Shown here in pieces: positions 1-9,134 of a stretch of 31,568 bases of DNA. Source of the DNA: Chlorokybus atmophyticus (taxonomy: Eukaryota > Streptophyta > Chlorokybophyceae > Chlorokybales > Chlorokybaceae). Location: contig RHPI01000003.1 in NCBI GenBank assembly GCA_009103225.1, positions 186,290-217,857 on the forward strand, written 5' to 3'. The position numbers and the translations under genes were made by a program. Within the stretch, counting starts at the first letter, position 1, and each line of letters starts with the position of its first letter. The notes beneath the pieces were generated by a model. It was not told the DNA's origin and searched no databases. It worked only from the letters and a program-made list of their open reading frames with translations.

Positions 1-8
1 CCTCTCAC

Positions 9-1133
9 CTCTCCAGCAGTCCCGCAATCTCCCCTCTCATCCCCTCCATCCTCGCTTCCCTCTCCCTCCCCATCGCCCTCTCCGCCCCCTCGAGCGCCTC
101 CCTGCACGCCCCCGCCGACGCGGCCACCCCCTCCTGCAACCGCTGCACCGCCGACACCACGAGCTCGGCCTGCTGCTTCGCGGAACGGAGGTAGTCGGAG
201 TCGCGGTCGCGGAGCTCGGAGGTGAGGGAGGAGATCACGCGGTCTTTGCCCTGGGAGAGGGGTGGGTGGGTGGGTGGGTCAACAACAACACCTCAGGCTA
301 GCGAGTCAACGCTTGCTTGAATTGAGTGTGGCTGGTGAAAGGCGGATGCGTTGGACCATGTGTGTGAGTATATACACACAAGCCCGTAGTATGCGTGCTG
401 CTGTGACTTGGATTTTTACCTGAGCTATCTCCTTGCACCGGACGCTCTGTTCCTTTATAGCTGCTGCAACGTCGTCTGGTGTCTTACCCTCCTTTGCGCA
501 CTCCTCCCATCTTGCTGCGACGGCTGCGTTGGCGTTGGCGGCCGCCTCAGCCTCCGCCAGCACCCTCGCCCTTCCCTCGGTGCGCCTCCTCTCCTCCGCC
601 GCCCGCCTCCTGGCCTCCCCGGAGTCCACGTCCGCCCTGGCCAGGGTGGCGGAGGCGGCGGCTGCCGCGGCCGTCGCACGCACGCGGGCGCGCCAGGCCG
701 CCACATCACCGGCGCAGGCGTGACGCTCCGAGGCGGCATCGACGACATCGCCGCCGTCTCCGCCGAGTCCACCGAGACCTCCTGATCCACCTACGCCGCC
801 TACGCCTCCTACGCCGTCGCCGCCGGCGCCCTCTCGGCGGGCGGCAAGCCTGGCCTCAATCCTCGCCCGCCTCACAGATATCCTCTGCTCACGCTCGCTC
901 GCCGCCGCCGACAGGGTCGCTGCGGCGGCGGCGGCAGCTGCCGCCGCAGCTCCTGAGGATGCAGACGAGGGCCCTGGTCCGCCGCCTCCACCCGTGCCGT
1001 CCATGGCGTCTCCCGCGCCCATGCCCTGGGCGGCAGCGGCGGCGGCGTGGCTGAGGTCGTCGCCGCCGCCTCTGGCCTGTCCAAATGCATCAGGCCGGTC
1101 ACGTGACTCGCGTTGCGTGTCGTCCCTGCACAT
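9..1133 (-). CDS. Ala/Gly-rich coiled-coil protein, N-terminal part (partial, two exons visible)
   Basis: Unrecognised protein running leftwards off the window. The first visible exon ends at 420 with donor GTAAAA, and the second exon runs 250 to 9 after acceptor CTCCCAG and ends at a GTGAGA donor. The join is in phase 0. The N-terminal third is low complexity (Gly runs, a long Ala run, GGVGG repeats). From about residue 75 it becomes charged and heptad-like, rich in Ala, Arg and Glu (segments such as EARRRAAEERRRTEGRAR), and continues into exon 2 (SAKQQAELVVSAVQRLQEG), so a long coiled coil is likely. An ATG at 1133 gives a start, but TTATGTGCAG just there also looks like a splice acceptor, so the first visible exon may be internal. 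Frame and composition are strongly exon-like (GC-rich). Function unknown; structural or scaffold roles are only a guess. Confidence 0.6.
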
Positions 1134-1139
1134 AAGAAT

Positions 1140-1464
1140 CTCTGAGGGCGACTGTTGCCTTCCATGTAGTCATCTGATGACTTGCGTGTTGCTGCAGTGC
1201 ACTACCGTAGTGCCTCTTCGTAAGAGAAATGAAACTGTGTCAAACCATTTGAGCCAACGAGATGCTAATGCTTCTAATGCGTTCTGGCGCGGTATTGACG
1301 GGGAAAACAAACCTTTTAGCCACCATTTTTTATGAAGGTTTGATGATAGTCGCACGCACCGCTTGGATTGAAGTGCGTGCGCTTGTACTTAGCATTGTAT
1401 ATAAACCACTTGTGACATTGCCATCACGAATAACAAGGGCCATGACTTGTGATGTGCAACATTA
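1140..1464. other. Noncoding transition zone
   Basis: Composition changes here from the GC-rich coiled-coil gene to the AT-rich island. I see no convincing exon, RNA gene or repeat. Upstream exons or the promoter of the leftward gene could lie here but none can be defined. Confidence 0.4.
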
Positions 1465-1900
1465 TGACTCGCATGCCAACATCACTTTCATTGCGTGTTT
1501 ATACTTAACATATGTGGTTATATTCATAGCTGATTGCTGCTGATACTTCAGCACACTGCAGCAGCTGCAAGAGGGGCAAGTGAAGCATCTGCAATTGTTG
1601 CAACAGTTAATTGATGCAGTGACAGCAATAGTTATCAAACAAGACAGCGTGATGTGAAGCACAACGGGCAGAGGCGTCTCTTGATTACAAACTTATTTAG
1701 ATGTCGAATAGCAAGTTCAGACACCATGCAATGCTCATTTGGTTGCATAACGAAGCAAGTAAGCCGCGTAACCCTTACATTCAAAAAAGGATTGTGGAAG
1801 CGCCTTAAGCAGCTGTTGATTGCTTGACATTTATGGGCTAGACTTGATTGCTTCACTTGCAAAACGACACGTATGCTTGTTGTTGTACATATGTGTTGAT

Positions 1901-1930
1901 GAATGAGGTAGTAATGAATGAGGTAGTAAT
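1901..1930 (+). repeat. 15-bp tandem duplication inside repeat copy A
   Basis: GAATGAGGTAGTAAT occurs twice back to back. It is not duplicated at the matching place in copy B, so it arose after the copies separated. Confidence 0.8.
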
Positions 1931-2208
1931 GTTCGGTTTTGCAAACCAGTGTTGATGTGTACAAGGTAATGATTTTAGTATCTGCCAAATGCCATACCTT
2001 GAATCTGGCTGACACAACACGTGTGCAAGATAAGCTGTGCAAGCTTGTTTTGACAATGTCGGCCGGTCCGTAGCGCAAGTGTGCACAGCAGTTGTGCAAG
2101 CATGGCAATTTGCTTCATTGCCGTTTGGTGCGCGATCGAAAAGTCAAAGAGAGATCATTGTTTGGCATTGCGTTTAGCTCACTAATATTCCAGCGGGCGT
2201 CTTCTTAT

Positions 2209-2227
2209 GGCCCTCCCAAGGAGGGCC
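2209..2227 (+). repeat. Perfect short hairpin in repeat copy A
   Basis: GGCCCTCC-CAA-GGAGGGCC gives an 8-bp stem with a 3-base loop. It sits where copy B begins to differ, shortly before the position of the 26-bp palindrome of copy B. Confidence 0.7.
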
Positions 2228-2337
2228 TCTTATATCCTGTCACAGACACCGCCCGACGGATGTGGCATGTGATAAGCATTATACGTGTGCAAGTCCCAAG
2301 TTAGGACTTGTGCTATACGCGTTGTAGGTGCGCGCCT

Positions 2338-2979
2338 TGTGAAAAGTCATGTTCGTCGTGGAGTGGCCAAGTGGAATGGCGCCGTACCGCCACTTTACGA
2401 CATACGGGACCATCATTGAGGCGCACACCCACAGTAAGTGTAGCACGTGCTTTGACATTCATTGATGTCTTGAGTACGTCGCAAATTTTACACGGTGACT
2501 GACGAGAAACTGAGGGACTGTTAGATGCCTGACCCTATCTGACCCTAACGGACCTAACGGCTTACGCCACAAAGGGAATAAACTGAATAAACTGCCGATG
2601 CGTATTGTGGACAATAATTAATTGCCGACCGCCGATCGTACTGTACAGTGGACTGTTGCCTACCGGTGATGACGTGACATCAACATTATTTGACGGCCGA
2701 CCACCGGTTATACTGCTTCCATAACGGCGACCTACCTGTCATGGCAATTAAGTGTATATTCAGGCCCCTAATGGCGGCGGTCGATACCGGCGAGTCGGAG
2801 TTGACCCGCGGCCGGCCGTCGGCCGTACATAAGCCGCGGCGGCGACCAACCTACATTGGCAAGCAAGTGACCACTCAATCTCAACTATGTCTCCTAAGAG
2901 GGACAAGCGATGGCGGCGAGTACCTGTCAGTCCGATTATTTATATTTATATATTATTTATTTTTATATATTCGGCACAC
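2338..2979. other. AT-rich noncoding DNA
   Basis: No gene seen. It contains short repeated words around CTGACCCTA and CGGACCTAACGG (about 2525-2565), GGCCGACC-rich stretches (2690-2830) and a TATATTTATATATTATTTAT tract near 2940. This looks like decayed repeat DNA. Confidence 0.4.
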
Positions 2980-3090
2980 TTAATGGAACAATAGTACCAT
3001 TGCGATGGTACAACAGTCCCATTAAAGTACCCTATACGGTACTCATCATTCAATAGTACAACGCTGTTGTCGTACCATTTTAGTGGTACG
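2980..3090 (+). repeat. Cluster of three GTAC-centred hairpins
   Basis: Three consecutive stem-loops: 2980-3025 (outer arms TTAATGG/CCATTAA, inner arms GTACCAT/ATGGTAC around a TGCG loop), 3026-3043 (AGTACC/GGTACT) and 3071-3090 (CGTACCA/TGGTACG). Such foldbacks are typical of ends or subterminal regions of DNA transposons, but no ORF or clear target duplication was found. Confidence 0.65.
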
Positions 3091-3118
3091 AATGTACCAT
3101 TGAACTTGAAGACGTTGA

Positions 3119-3147
3119 GCGTTTGAAACGCAGCAGCGTTTCAAACG
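3119..3147 (+). repeat. Inverted repeat GCGTTTGAAACGC / GCGTTTCAAACG
   Basis: Twelve-base arms separated by about four bases lie at the left edge of the tandem duplication. The right arm recurs at the start of the second tandem unit (GCGTTTCAAACG near 3412). Confidence 0.7.
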
Positions 3148-3670
3148 TTGAATGGCTTCATTTACAAGGACAGTTGTGCGGCGGCAGCGGCGGCGGCGGC
3201 GTTGGCGGTGGTGGCGGCGGCGGCGGCGGCACGGTTGGTGAGTTTGTGTATATGTGTGTACATAGAGTAGTTGAGTTGCATGTGCATGATGGCGTTATGT
3301 TAAGTGCAACAGCGCAACCCGCCCTTCTTACAGGCCAGGCCAGGCTAGGCCAGGCGGCGGCGGCGGCATGGTAGGTGAGTTTCTTTGTATGNCGTCGAGC
3401 ATTTAAAAGGCAGCGTTTCAAACGCTGAACGGCTTCATTTACAAGGACAATTATGCGGCGGTGGCGGCGACGGCGGCGGTGGCGTTGGCGGTGGTGGCGG
3501 CGGCGGCGGCGGCACGGTTGGTGAGTTTGTGTATATGTGTGTACATAGAGTAGTTGAGTTGCATGTGCATGATGGCGTTATGTTAAGTGCAACAGCGCAA
3601 CCCGCCCTTCTTACAGGCCAGGCCAGGCGGCGGCGGCGGCGGCGGCATGGTAGGTGAGTTTCTTTGTATG
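3134..3670 (+). repeat. Tandem duplication of a ~260-bp GGC-rich unit
   Basis: Unit 1 is 3134-3391 and unit 2 is 3411-3670. Both run from CAGCGTTTCAAACG through a (GGC)n/(GGT)n tract, a GGTGAGTTTGTGTATATGTG block and a GGCCAGGCCAGG block to TTCTTTGTATG. The central 140 bases are nearly identical, so duplication is recent or homogenised. The long open frames here are Gly/Pro runs from the GGC tract, not credible proteins. A single N at 3392, exactly at the junction, suggests the assembler had difficulty, so copy number may be wrong. Confidence 0.85.
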
Positions 3671-4036
3671 TGTGTGTATGATGCCGTTGTGTTAACGCCC
3701 TTCTTGCCGACCAGGCCAAGCGGCGGAGGAGCGGCGAGGGCGGCGGAGGAGCGGCGGCGCAGGCGCGGAGGAGTGGAGAGTGGAGGAGCGGCGGCTGAGT
3801 ATAAGGGTAGAGTATATAGGGTAGTAGTAGTAGCTTAATTTCGTGGTAGTAGTCGTCGTCGTAGTAGTAGCTCAATGTAGTTTACATTGTAGCGTAGCAA
3901 CATGTTACAATGTTTATTGTTATTATATTATATTATATGATTGTGAATTAGTCAAGTTATTATATTATACTATATATATGTGACTTGCCGTCTCTCACGG
4001 TTGACGACAATCACACGCAGTAGCTGCTCGTGACGG
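3671..4036. other. GGC/GGA-rich tail then TA-rich microsatellite
   Basis: About 3715-3800 is GCGGAGGAGCGGC-type simple sequence. 3820-3880 is GTAGTAGT-rich. 3915-3980 is TATTATATTATA-rich. No gene seen. Confidence 0.5.
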
Positions 4037-4217
4037 AATGGTACCGATAGGTATTGGGGACAGTGATGTCAGGTACCTTGAAAGTACCATAAGGTACCCC
4101 AAAGGTACCTGATAGTTGAATACCTTCGAGGTACAGTCGCCGGTACCTAACTGTTGGGTACCGGTTAGTTAAATCAAGTCCCCTTTGCTTGACTGATGGG
4201 TATTCAACAGGTACCTG
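4037..4217 (+). repeat. GGTACC-rich palindromic cluster
   Basis: Seven GGTACC hexamers fall within about 175 bases, several embedded in longer palindromes (CAGGTACCTG near 4208; CAGGTACC...GGTACCTG near 4070-4112). Together with the GTAC hairpins at 2980-3090 they bracket the GGC tandem duplication. This may be one composite element of about 1.2 kb. Confidence 0.6.
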
Positions 4218-6436
4218 TCAGTCTAGGTCAGTCCCTTTATTGGCCGCCGACTAATGGTGACGGCCGTTATACTCAAGTCTCTGTATCGATTACAGGTGGA
4301 CTGAGGTACGACAGTCTGAATGAGTAGCCTCAGGTGCACGGCCGTTGCCAATATTTCATCGGCCGGCAGGGGAAACAATTTGCGACGTAATGGCTTAATT
4401 ACTCAATGTGATTCAAGTTTTATTATTGGTGTTGAGCCGTTAATGTCATAATATGATCAAAGTCATTTTAATGGTAATGCTTTACCTAACATGTTATTAC
4501 GTAATATCATAACACTTTCTTAAGATGCTTTATCACTTGCTGTGCTGATAGGTGAGGTGGGTCGCACGGCGCTGCCGCGACCTACCCCGCCGCGTGACAG
4601 GTGTCGCGCGCGGCACGTCACCGAAGGCTGTTTGCTGCGCTATCTGCGGTCATTTACGAAAAATGACCTATTTTAGCCCAATACCGTACGATTTCACGTA
4701 CTTTCAACGTATTACTAACAACTGCTTGCTGAACGCGTACCATTACGTTGCATTATTTTGCCAACAGTCGCGTACTTTGTTACTATGAATTCAAGAGCCT
4801 CCTCTTCAACATGCATATAAGTACTACTGGTATATCTTTGTAGCCTTCGTATGTGGGAGGTGTTATAAAAGAGTAACGTTTTTGATATTGTGTAAAGAGT
4901 TTTTGTATGCATTGAGTAATATTGAATGCATATTGTGTATGCATAGCAACAATCCATCATTTGCAACTTTACATACCTGAAGGCACATTTTGTATAACTG
5001 GGAAGCTATCCCAACATTTTATACATTTATTGAAAGAAGGCAGAAACTTGCGTGTTCAATGGGTATTATGTATTGTAAGCAATAGTAACAATCTCATTTT
5101 ATAAATAGATAAAAATCTGCGGGCTTCACGTCCAACTTTATACTGGTTATTAATCATCTACTCCATAGTAAGAACTAAACCATATATCGACTAGCTGCAT
5201 CGATTCAACACTAAATAAATCAATAATTAGTTAGATTGTATCGTATTCAGTACGATTTAGATGCAATTCAAGCAACATGCTATGATTATCGATATAAACC
5301 TTTCATAATCACACCCTCTTAACCGAGCAAGCTTTATGATGTGTGCATTCAATCTACAGTATTAAAAACTGCACTTTGTAACAATTAGCACATGAGTGTG
5401 GCATGAAAATTATTATTATACTGATTATGGTTGTGCGGTCTGCGGCTGCTTAACTTGCATTCAATGTGATATACTGTTACATTGAGACCATAATTTAAAC
5501 TTGATGAAGTTTGCAAGTGTTATCACATGTGTTTGCTGACATGTATTGATACTATTGCAATGTGTTGATAGCCATAATATGCTAAGTATAGCATGTTTTA
5601 TTTCCATTTTTATCCACTGGGTCATGTTGTGCCGCACAGCAAGCTGCAATTTTAATATGAATTAAAAATTAAGAGGGTGCTAGATTATAAACCCATAAAT
5701 CTCAACATTACTTTTCTATTGTTGCCCTTTGGATTTTGCTTTGAATAAACTGTGGCACAATTAAAAGTTAATACTACGCGGTTTGCAACTTGGTGGCAAA
5801 AACATGCCAATCTATAATACTTCTCTGTCTTAAAAGTGGTACAGTAGCCATCCCAGTGTTAAGGCCTTATGATCAAGCTTAATCATGGCATGGTGCAATG
5901 AAGAGCTATGAGTGGGCCGCAAGTTTGCAGACGTTGACTAACACACGTCCAAGCAGCACCGCATTAATACATTAATATGAACGTTTCACCAAATTATCTG
6001 CCATCTGAAGGAATCGAGGGGGGGACAACGTTTGCTAGACGGGTTGCAATAAAGAGGGCTTTTGTTTGCTCGCTTTTTTGCGCATGCAACGAATCATTGC
6101 GATCGCATGTGTTTGGGTCCCGATGATTATAACTCATCCAAATGATTGCGCCTGTTAAGCAAAGCCCGCGAGTTATGGACCCTCCCGATTTTATGCCATT
6201 GTTCGGAACACGCTCGACACGTTTAAAAATGTACAATTAATATGATTATGATAAATGGTCATGAGCTTCCAAAGTTAAACAGCCTGCTAGGTATCAGGTT
6301 TGTCAATGATGTGGTGCGGCAAAATGTTCATGGTGTAATTCATATTGACAGGTTGATAACAATACATTATGAAGAAAGCACAGCTATTTGCAATCTGACA
6401 TAACTTGCGAAATGACAATCAGCGGGTTTAAAGCAA
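4218..6436. other. AT-rich gene-poor DNA
   Basis: No convincing exon on either strand. A short GC-rich patch at 4550-4640 contains CGCGACCTACC, similar to CGCGACCTGCC inside the LTR element at 7221-7752, and may be a transposon scrap. The rest is AT-rich with many stops and no long repeats noticed. Confidence 0.4.
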
Positions 6437-7220
6437 GCTGGCTTTCGTGCCAACATCGTTCGTGTCGCGTATTAATATCATATAAAGCATCGATGCTTAA
6501 CGTACTACGTAATAATATGTGGCTATAAATTGCGACCAATTGCTGCTGATACTTTAGCACATACAGCTGTGGCAAGAGGGGCACGTGAAGGTTCTGCAAC
6601 AATTAATCTATGCAATAGCAGCGCTGCTTATTGGGTAGGACGACCTATGTGCCATATCAATGTGAAGCATACACAAAAAGTGGTATGCTTCACATTGCGT
6701 CTCTTGCTTTTATTTTTAACTAGCAAGTTCGAACGCCATGCAATGCTCATTCGGTTGCATAATGAAGCAAGTGAGTTGCCTAACCCTCATGTGTACAGTA
6801 CAAGAAAAACATGTTGTGAAAGCTCTTCAAGCAATTGTTGATGAGCTGCTTCACTTTTATGGGCCAAACTTATCTGGGTTACATGCGAAGCGACGCGCAT
6901 GCTTGTTGTCGAACATGTGCATCGGTGAGTGAGGGTTGGTGGTGTTAGGTTTTTGCAAGCAGACCGGTGTTGACATGTGCAAGGTAACTTTGTTTATATA
7001 CGTACGTAGATTAGCCGGATGTCATGCAGCACACCACGTGTGCAAGATACCATCCGCAAGCTTTTCTTTAAGACCACCGGTCAGCCCGCAGCGCAAGTGT
7101 GCGCAGCAGCTATGTAGTAGCAAGCATGGCCGCCATGCTTGCAGCAATTTGCTTTCTCACCGTCGGGTGGGCGATTGAGGAGTTTAGAAGATCGTTGTTT
7201 TGCGTTGCGTTCATTAGCTT

Positions 7221-7299
7221 TGTAACGGGAAGGTACATTGAATTACCACAAATCGACCATAAAAGTACCAAGTCTTTTGTGGTCGAGTGGGCTGTGACA
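7221..7299 (+). repeat. 5' LTR of the TRIM-like element
   Basis: TG...CA bounded. It differs from the right LTR by G/A near 7240 and T/C near 7266. Its 3' end overlaps a tRNA A-box-like TGGTCGAGTGG (7280-7290), and a B-box-like GGTTCGATTCC follows in the interior (7324-7334), so internal Pol III-type promoter sequence is possible. Confidence 0.87.
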
Positions 7300-7300
7300 T

Positions 7301-7313
7301 TGGTCATCGGAGC
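7301..7313 (+). promoter_or_regulatory. Primer-binding-site-like sequence
   Basis: TGGTCATCGGAGC begins one base after the left LTR with the invariant TGG (complement of tRNA CCA). It differs from the common initiator-tRNA site by one inserted base and one substitution. The primer tRNA is not established. Confidence 0.6.
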
Positions 7314-7661
7314 TTGAGACCCGGGTTCGATTCCTGCCTTGCACACGAATTCCGCGGTCGTTATCTCTCGATCCAATAATCGTAAATGGTCACTTTATAA
7401 GTGCCATCATCGATGGGTCGCGACTTGCCTAATGGCAGTCGCGCCGAACTGACCAGTTCAGTCGGCGTGGCAGGGCGCGACCTGCCTATCGCGGCGACGC
7501 GACCTGTGGGGCCGGCAGCGGCGCGATATGCGCGCGTTGACCGGTATGGGCCTAAATTGGCCGGTCCTTGGATGGTGGGGCCGGTAACCGACCCTAAATC
7601 AGACCCCTGGGATTGATTCCCCAGCTGATGGGCGCCAGCTGCCGAGGACGTCAGCGTTCTT

Positions 7662-7673
7662 AAGTGGGGGGAA
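7662..7673 (+). promoter_or_regulatory. Polypurine tract of the TRIM-like element
   Basis: AAGTGGGGGGAA directly abuts the right LTR, the expected place of plus-strand priming. One T interrupts the purines. Confidence 0.7.
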
Positions 7674-7752
7674 TGTAACGGGAAGGTACATTAAATTACC
7701 ACAAATCGACCATAAAAGCACCAAGTCTTTTGTGGTCGAGTGGGCTGTGACA
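7674..7752 (+). repeat. 3' LTR of the TRIM-like element
   Basis: 79 bp, 77 of which match the left LTR, followed directly by the AGCTT target duplication. Confidence 0.87.
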
Positions 7753-7807
7753 AGCTTGCTGATATTCTAGCGGGCGTCATCTTATGGCCCTTGCTTATCA
7801 TGATAAG

Positions 7808-7871
7808 CACATATGCATGTGGCGGTATGCGTGTTATGATCATATCACGCATACCGCCACATGCATATGTG
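7808..7871 (+). repeat. 26-bp perfect palindrome with 12-base loop
   Basis: The arms at 7808-7833 and 7846-7871 are exact reverse complements (CACATATGCATGTGGC... / ...GCCACATGCATATGTG). The loop is TTATGATCATAT, itself containing ATGATCAT. Perfect arms in an otherwise diverged repeat imply recent origin or selection. Confidence 0.9.
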
Positions 7872-7979
7872 GTGATGTAAGAGCTTGTGCTACACTTGTT
7901 GTGGGTACGCGCCTCAGTAGTAGTGCAAAAATAACAATAATAGTAGTGCCAAATTCTTATATCATGTGTATGCGTGCAG

Positions 7980-8227
7980 GCGCTCAAGAAGTATAACAAA
8001 CAGATGGAAAAAACAATATTGATGCTAGCTTCGCAAAGGAAACAGCATTAGCGGATGGATTGGCTGCCATGCAATCCCGTGAAGAGAAGACGAAGATCAT
8101 CTGTAACATGATGTTACAGTCAAGTGCGCTGTGTATCTACTTCTGCAAGGTCAATGCAAGAGTAAGTGTGAACAAAATGAAGTCTAAAGGATCTTTTTGT
8201 TACGATAGCCGTTGGGTGGGGGCTTGA
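7980..8227 (+). pseudogene. Possible exon remnant, charged helix-rich, frameshifted
   Basis: A TGCGTGCAG acceptor is followed by an open frame (LKKYNKQMEKTILMLASQRK). One frameshift near 8035-8045 moves it to a second open frame (TALADGLAAMQSREEKTKI) that stays open to a TGA at 8225. The joined composition is amphipathic and coiled-coil-like. It is reminiscent of C-terminal regions of transposon-related plant proteins, but that is composition only; no family is assigned. Confidence 0.35.
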
Positions 8228-9134
8228 ATAATCATAAAACTCAAGGCAAACTCGACATGTCAGAGTTGTGTTCAAATACCCTATGGAAATTGTCTAACGT
8301 ACCATTTGCATGCATGAATGTTTACCTGTAAGCACACTGTGTGTGCTGAGCACAAAGCAGTGCATAATAAGCATGCAACTATTTTGAAGCAATTGGCATT
8401 TATATATCAGAGGCCAGAACCTTTCCTTCGCTCTCATGGCGTGGAAACACCTGGAGCTTATTGATCTGAAGTACCCATATGAAAAACCCGATGCTAATTG
8501 ATCTGAAGCATCAGATGCAGTGAGTATTACACAGCTGCATGGCTGCAATGCAGATGTTGATTAATCACAAAGTAAGCTTCATGTATGCGCAGGTGTTGTT
8601 GCACAAGCTACCGCTAGTGTGCAAGCATCTCCATATATATGGCAGCATTATTCAATTGATGATAATGCTGCAAATGACTAGATTGAGTTCATGTGAGCAG
8701 AGAATTCCTTTTGTGAGAGTGGTTATAAATAATCTAAGTCCCTCAAATTGCAGCCAGTTATCGCGGCGGATGCGAAGTCTGTGACCAACCATGTGGTGAG
8801 TGCACTACTTGTGTGATCATCTTGCAGCATCATTCATACATTGTTGATGTGATATGCACCGGACAATCTACTGATTGTCCATTGTGCTTTTGCAAGTGTC
8901 ATTGTTGGCATCAGAGTTGACCTTTAGTGTGCAGCAGCTAGCTGGCTGACTGGCTCATAGGCTTTGGCAACGATGAGGCAGGTGGTATATATGGGTAGCG
9001 TGACAGGTGTTGGCACATTTATCAACGTTAAATGCACTTTTTATTATCGGCATTTATTGTTTTGCTCATCGACTAAATTCTATTACTTAAGAATTGAGCA
9101 AAGTTCGTTTGTTTGGACGCTTGCACAGGGCTAT
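8228..9134. other. AT-rich DNA without a clear gene
   Basis: No credible ORF. A tiny exon-like stretch at about 8752-8795 (acceptor AAATTGCAG, donor GTGAGT) may be a decayed exon. Confidence 0.35.

Larger units (their letters stand above)
1465..2337 (+). repeat. Diverged dispersed repeat, copy A
   Basis: Collinear with about 6437-7912. Shared landmarks in order: TGCCAACATC, TTGCTGCTGATACTT, CAAGAGGGGCA, a block around ATGCAATGCTCATT then GGTTGCATAA, CAAGTGTG, ATTCYAGCGGGCGTC followed by TTATGGCCC, and CTTGTGCTA. Divergence is substantial, so the copies are old. A possible exon remnant at about 1547-1655 follows a CTTCAG acceptor and reads as Gln/Leu-rich peptide (LQQLQEGQVKHLQLLQQLID); copy B has the same idea with frame damage (QLWQEGHVKVLQQLIYAIAA). 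The copy carries a GGCCCTCC hairpin at 2209-2227. It lacks the LTR element found in copy B and so shows the empty site. Family unknown. Confidence 0.75.
7221..7752 (+). mobile_element. Miniature LTR retrotransposon (TRIM-like), 532 bp
   Basis: Two 79-bp direct terminal repeats (7221-7299 and 7674-7752) differ at two positions. Each begins TGTAACGG and ends CTGTGACA, the TG...CA ends of LTRs. The element is flanked by a 5-bp target duplication AGCTT (7216-7220 and 7753-7757). One base after the left LTR is a PBS-like TGGTCATCGGAGC, resembling the plant initiator-Met type TGGTATCAGAGC with changes. Just before the right LTR is a polypurine tract AAGTGGGGGGAA (7662-7673). The 374-bp interior has no reverse transcriptase, integrase or convincing gag, so it must be non-autonomous. 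The matching place in repeat copy A is an empty site. The interior repeats CGCGACYTGCCTA at about 7418 and 7476. Confidence 0.88.
6437..7912 (+). repeat. Diverged dispersed repeat, copy B (interrupted by an LTR element)
   Basis: Same family as 1465-2337, in the same orientation. Homology runs to 7220, is broken by the 7221-7752 insertion, and resumes at 7753 with GCTGATATTCTAGCGGGCG, matching CACTAATATTCCAGCGGGCG in copy A. Distal to the insertion it carries a 26-bp perfect palindrome (7808-7871) absent from copy A. Confidence 0.75.

Noticed and set aside
306-1054. Long plus-strand ORFs rich in Pro/Arg/His opposite the coiled-coil gene
   Set aside because: Antisense shadows of a GC-rich exon; the minus frame has the splice-consistent, Glu/Ala/Arg-periodic composition.
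1901-1930. TGAGGTAGTA twice, identical to the start of animal let-7 microRNA
   Set aside because: It is part of a simple 15-bp tandem duplication, no precursor hairpin is present, and let-7 is not expected in algae.
3123-3875. Poly-Gly and poly-Pro ORFs over the GGC tandem duplication
   Set aside because: Translations of a simple repeat on both strands, with an N in the middle and no start or splice context.
5994-6236. 80-codon minus-strand ORF
   Set aside because: AT-rich surroundings, no ATG supported by context, no splice signals, unremarkable composition.
7401-7616. 71-codon ORF inside the TRIM as a gag gene
   Set aside because: No nucleocapsid zinc knuckle or capsid motif, includes internal short repeats, and is far too short.
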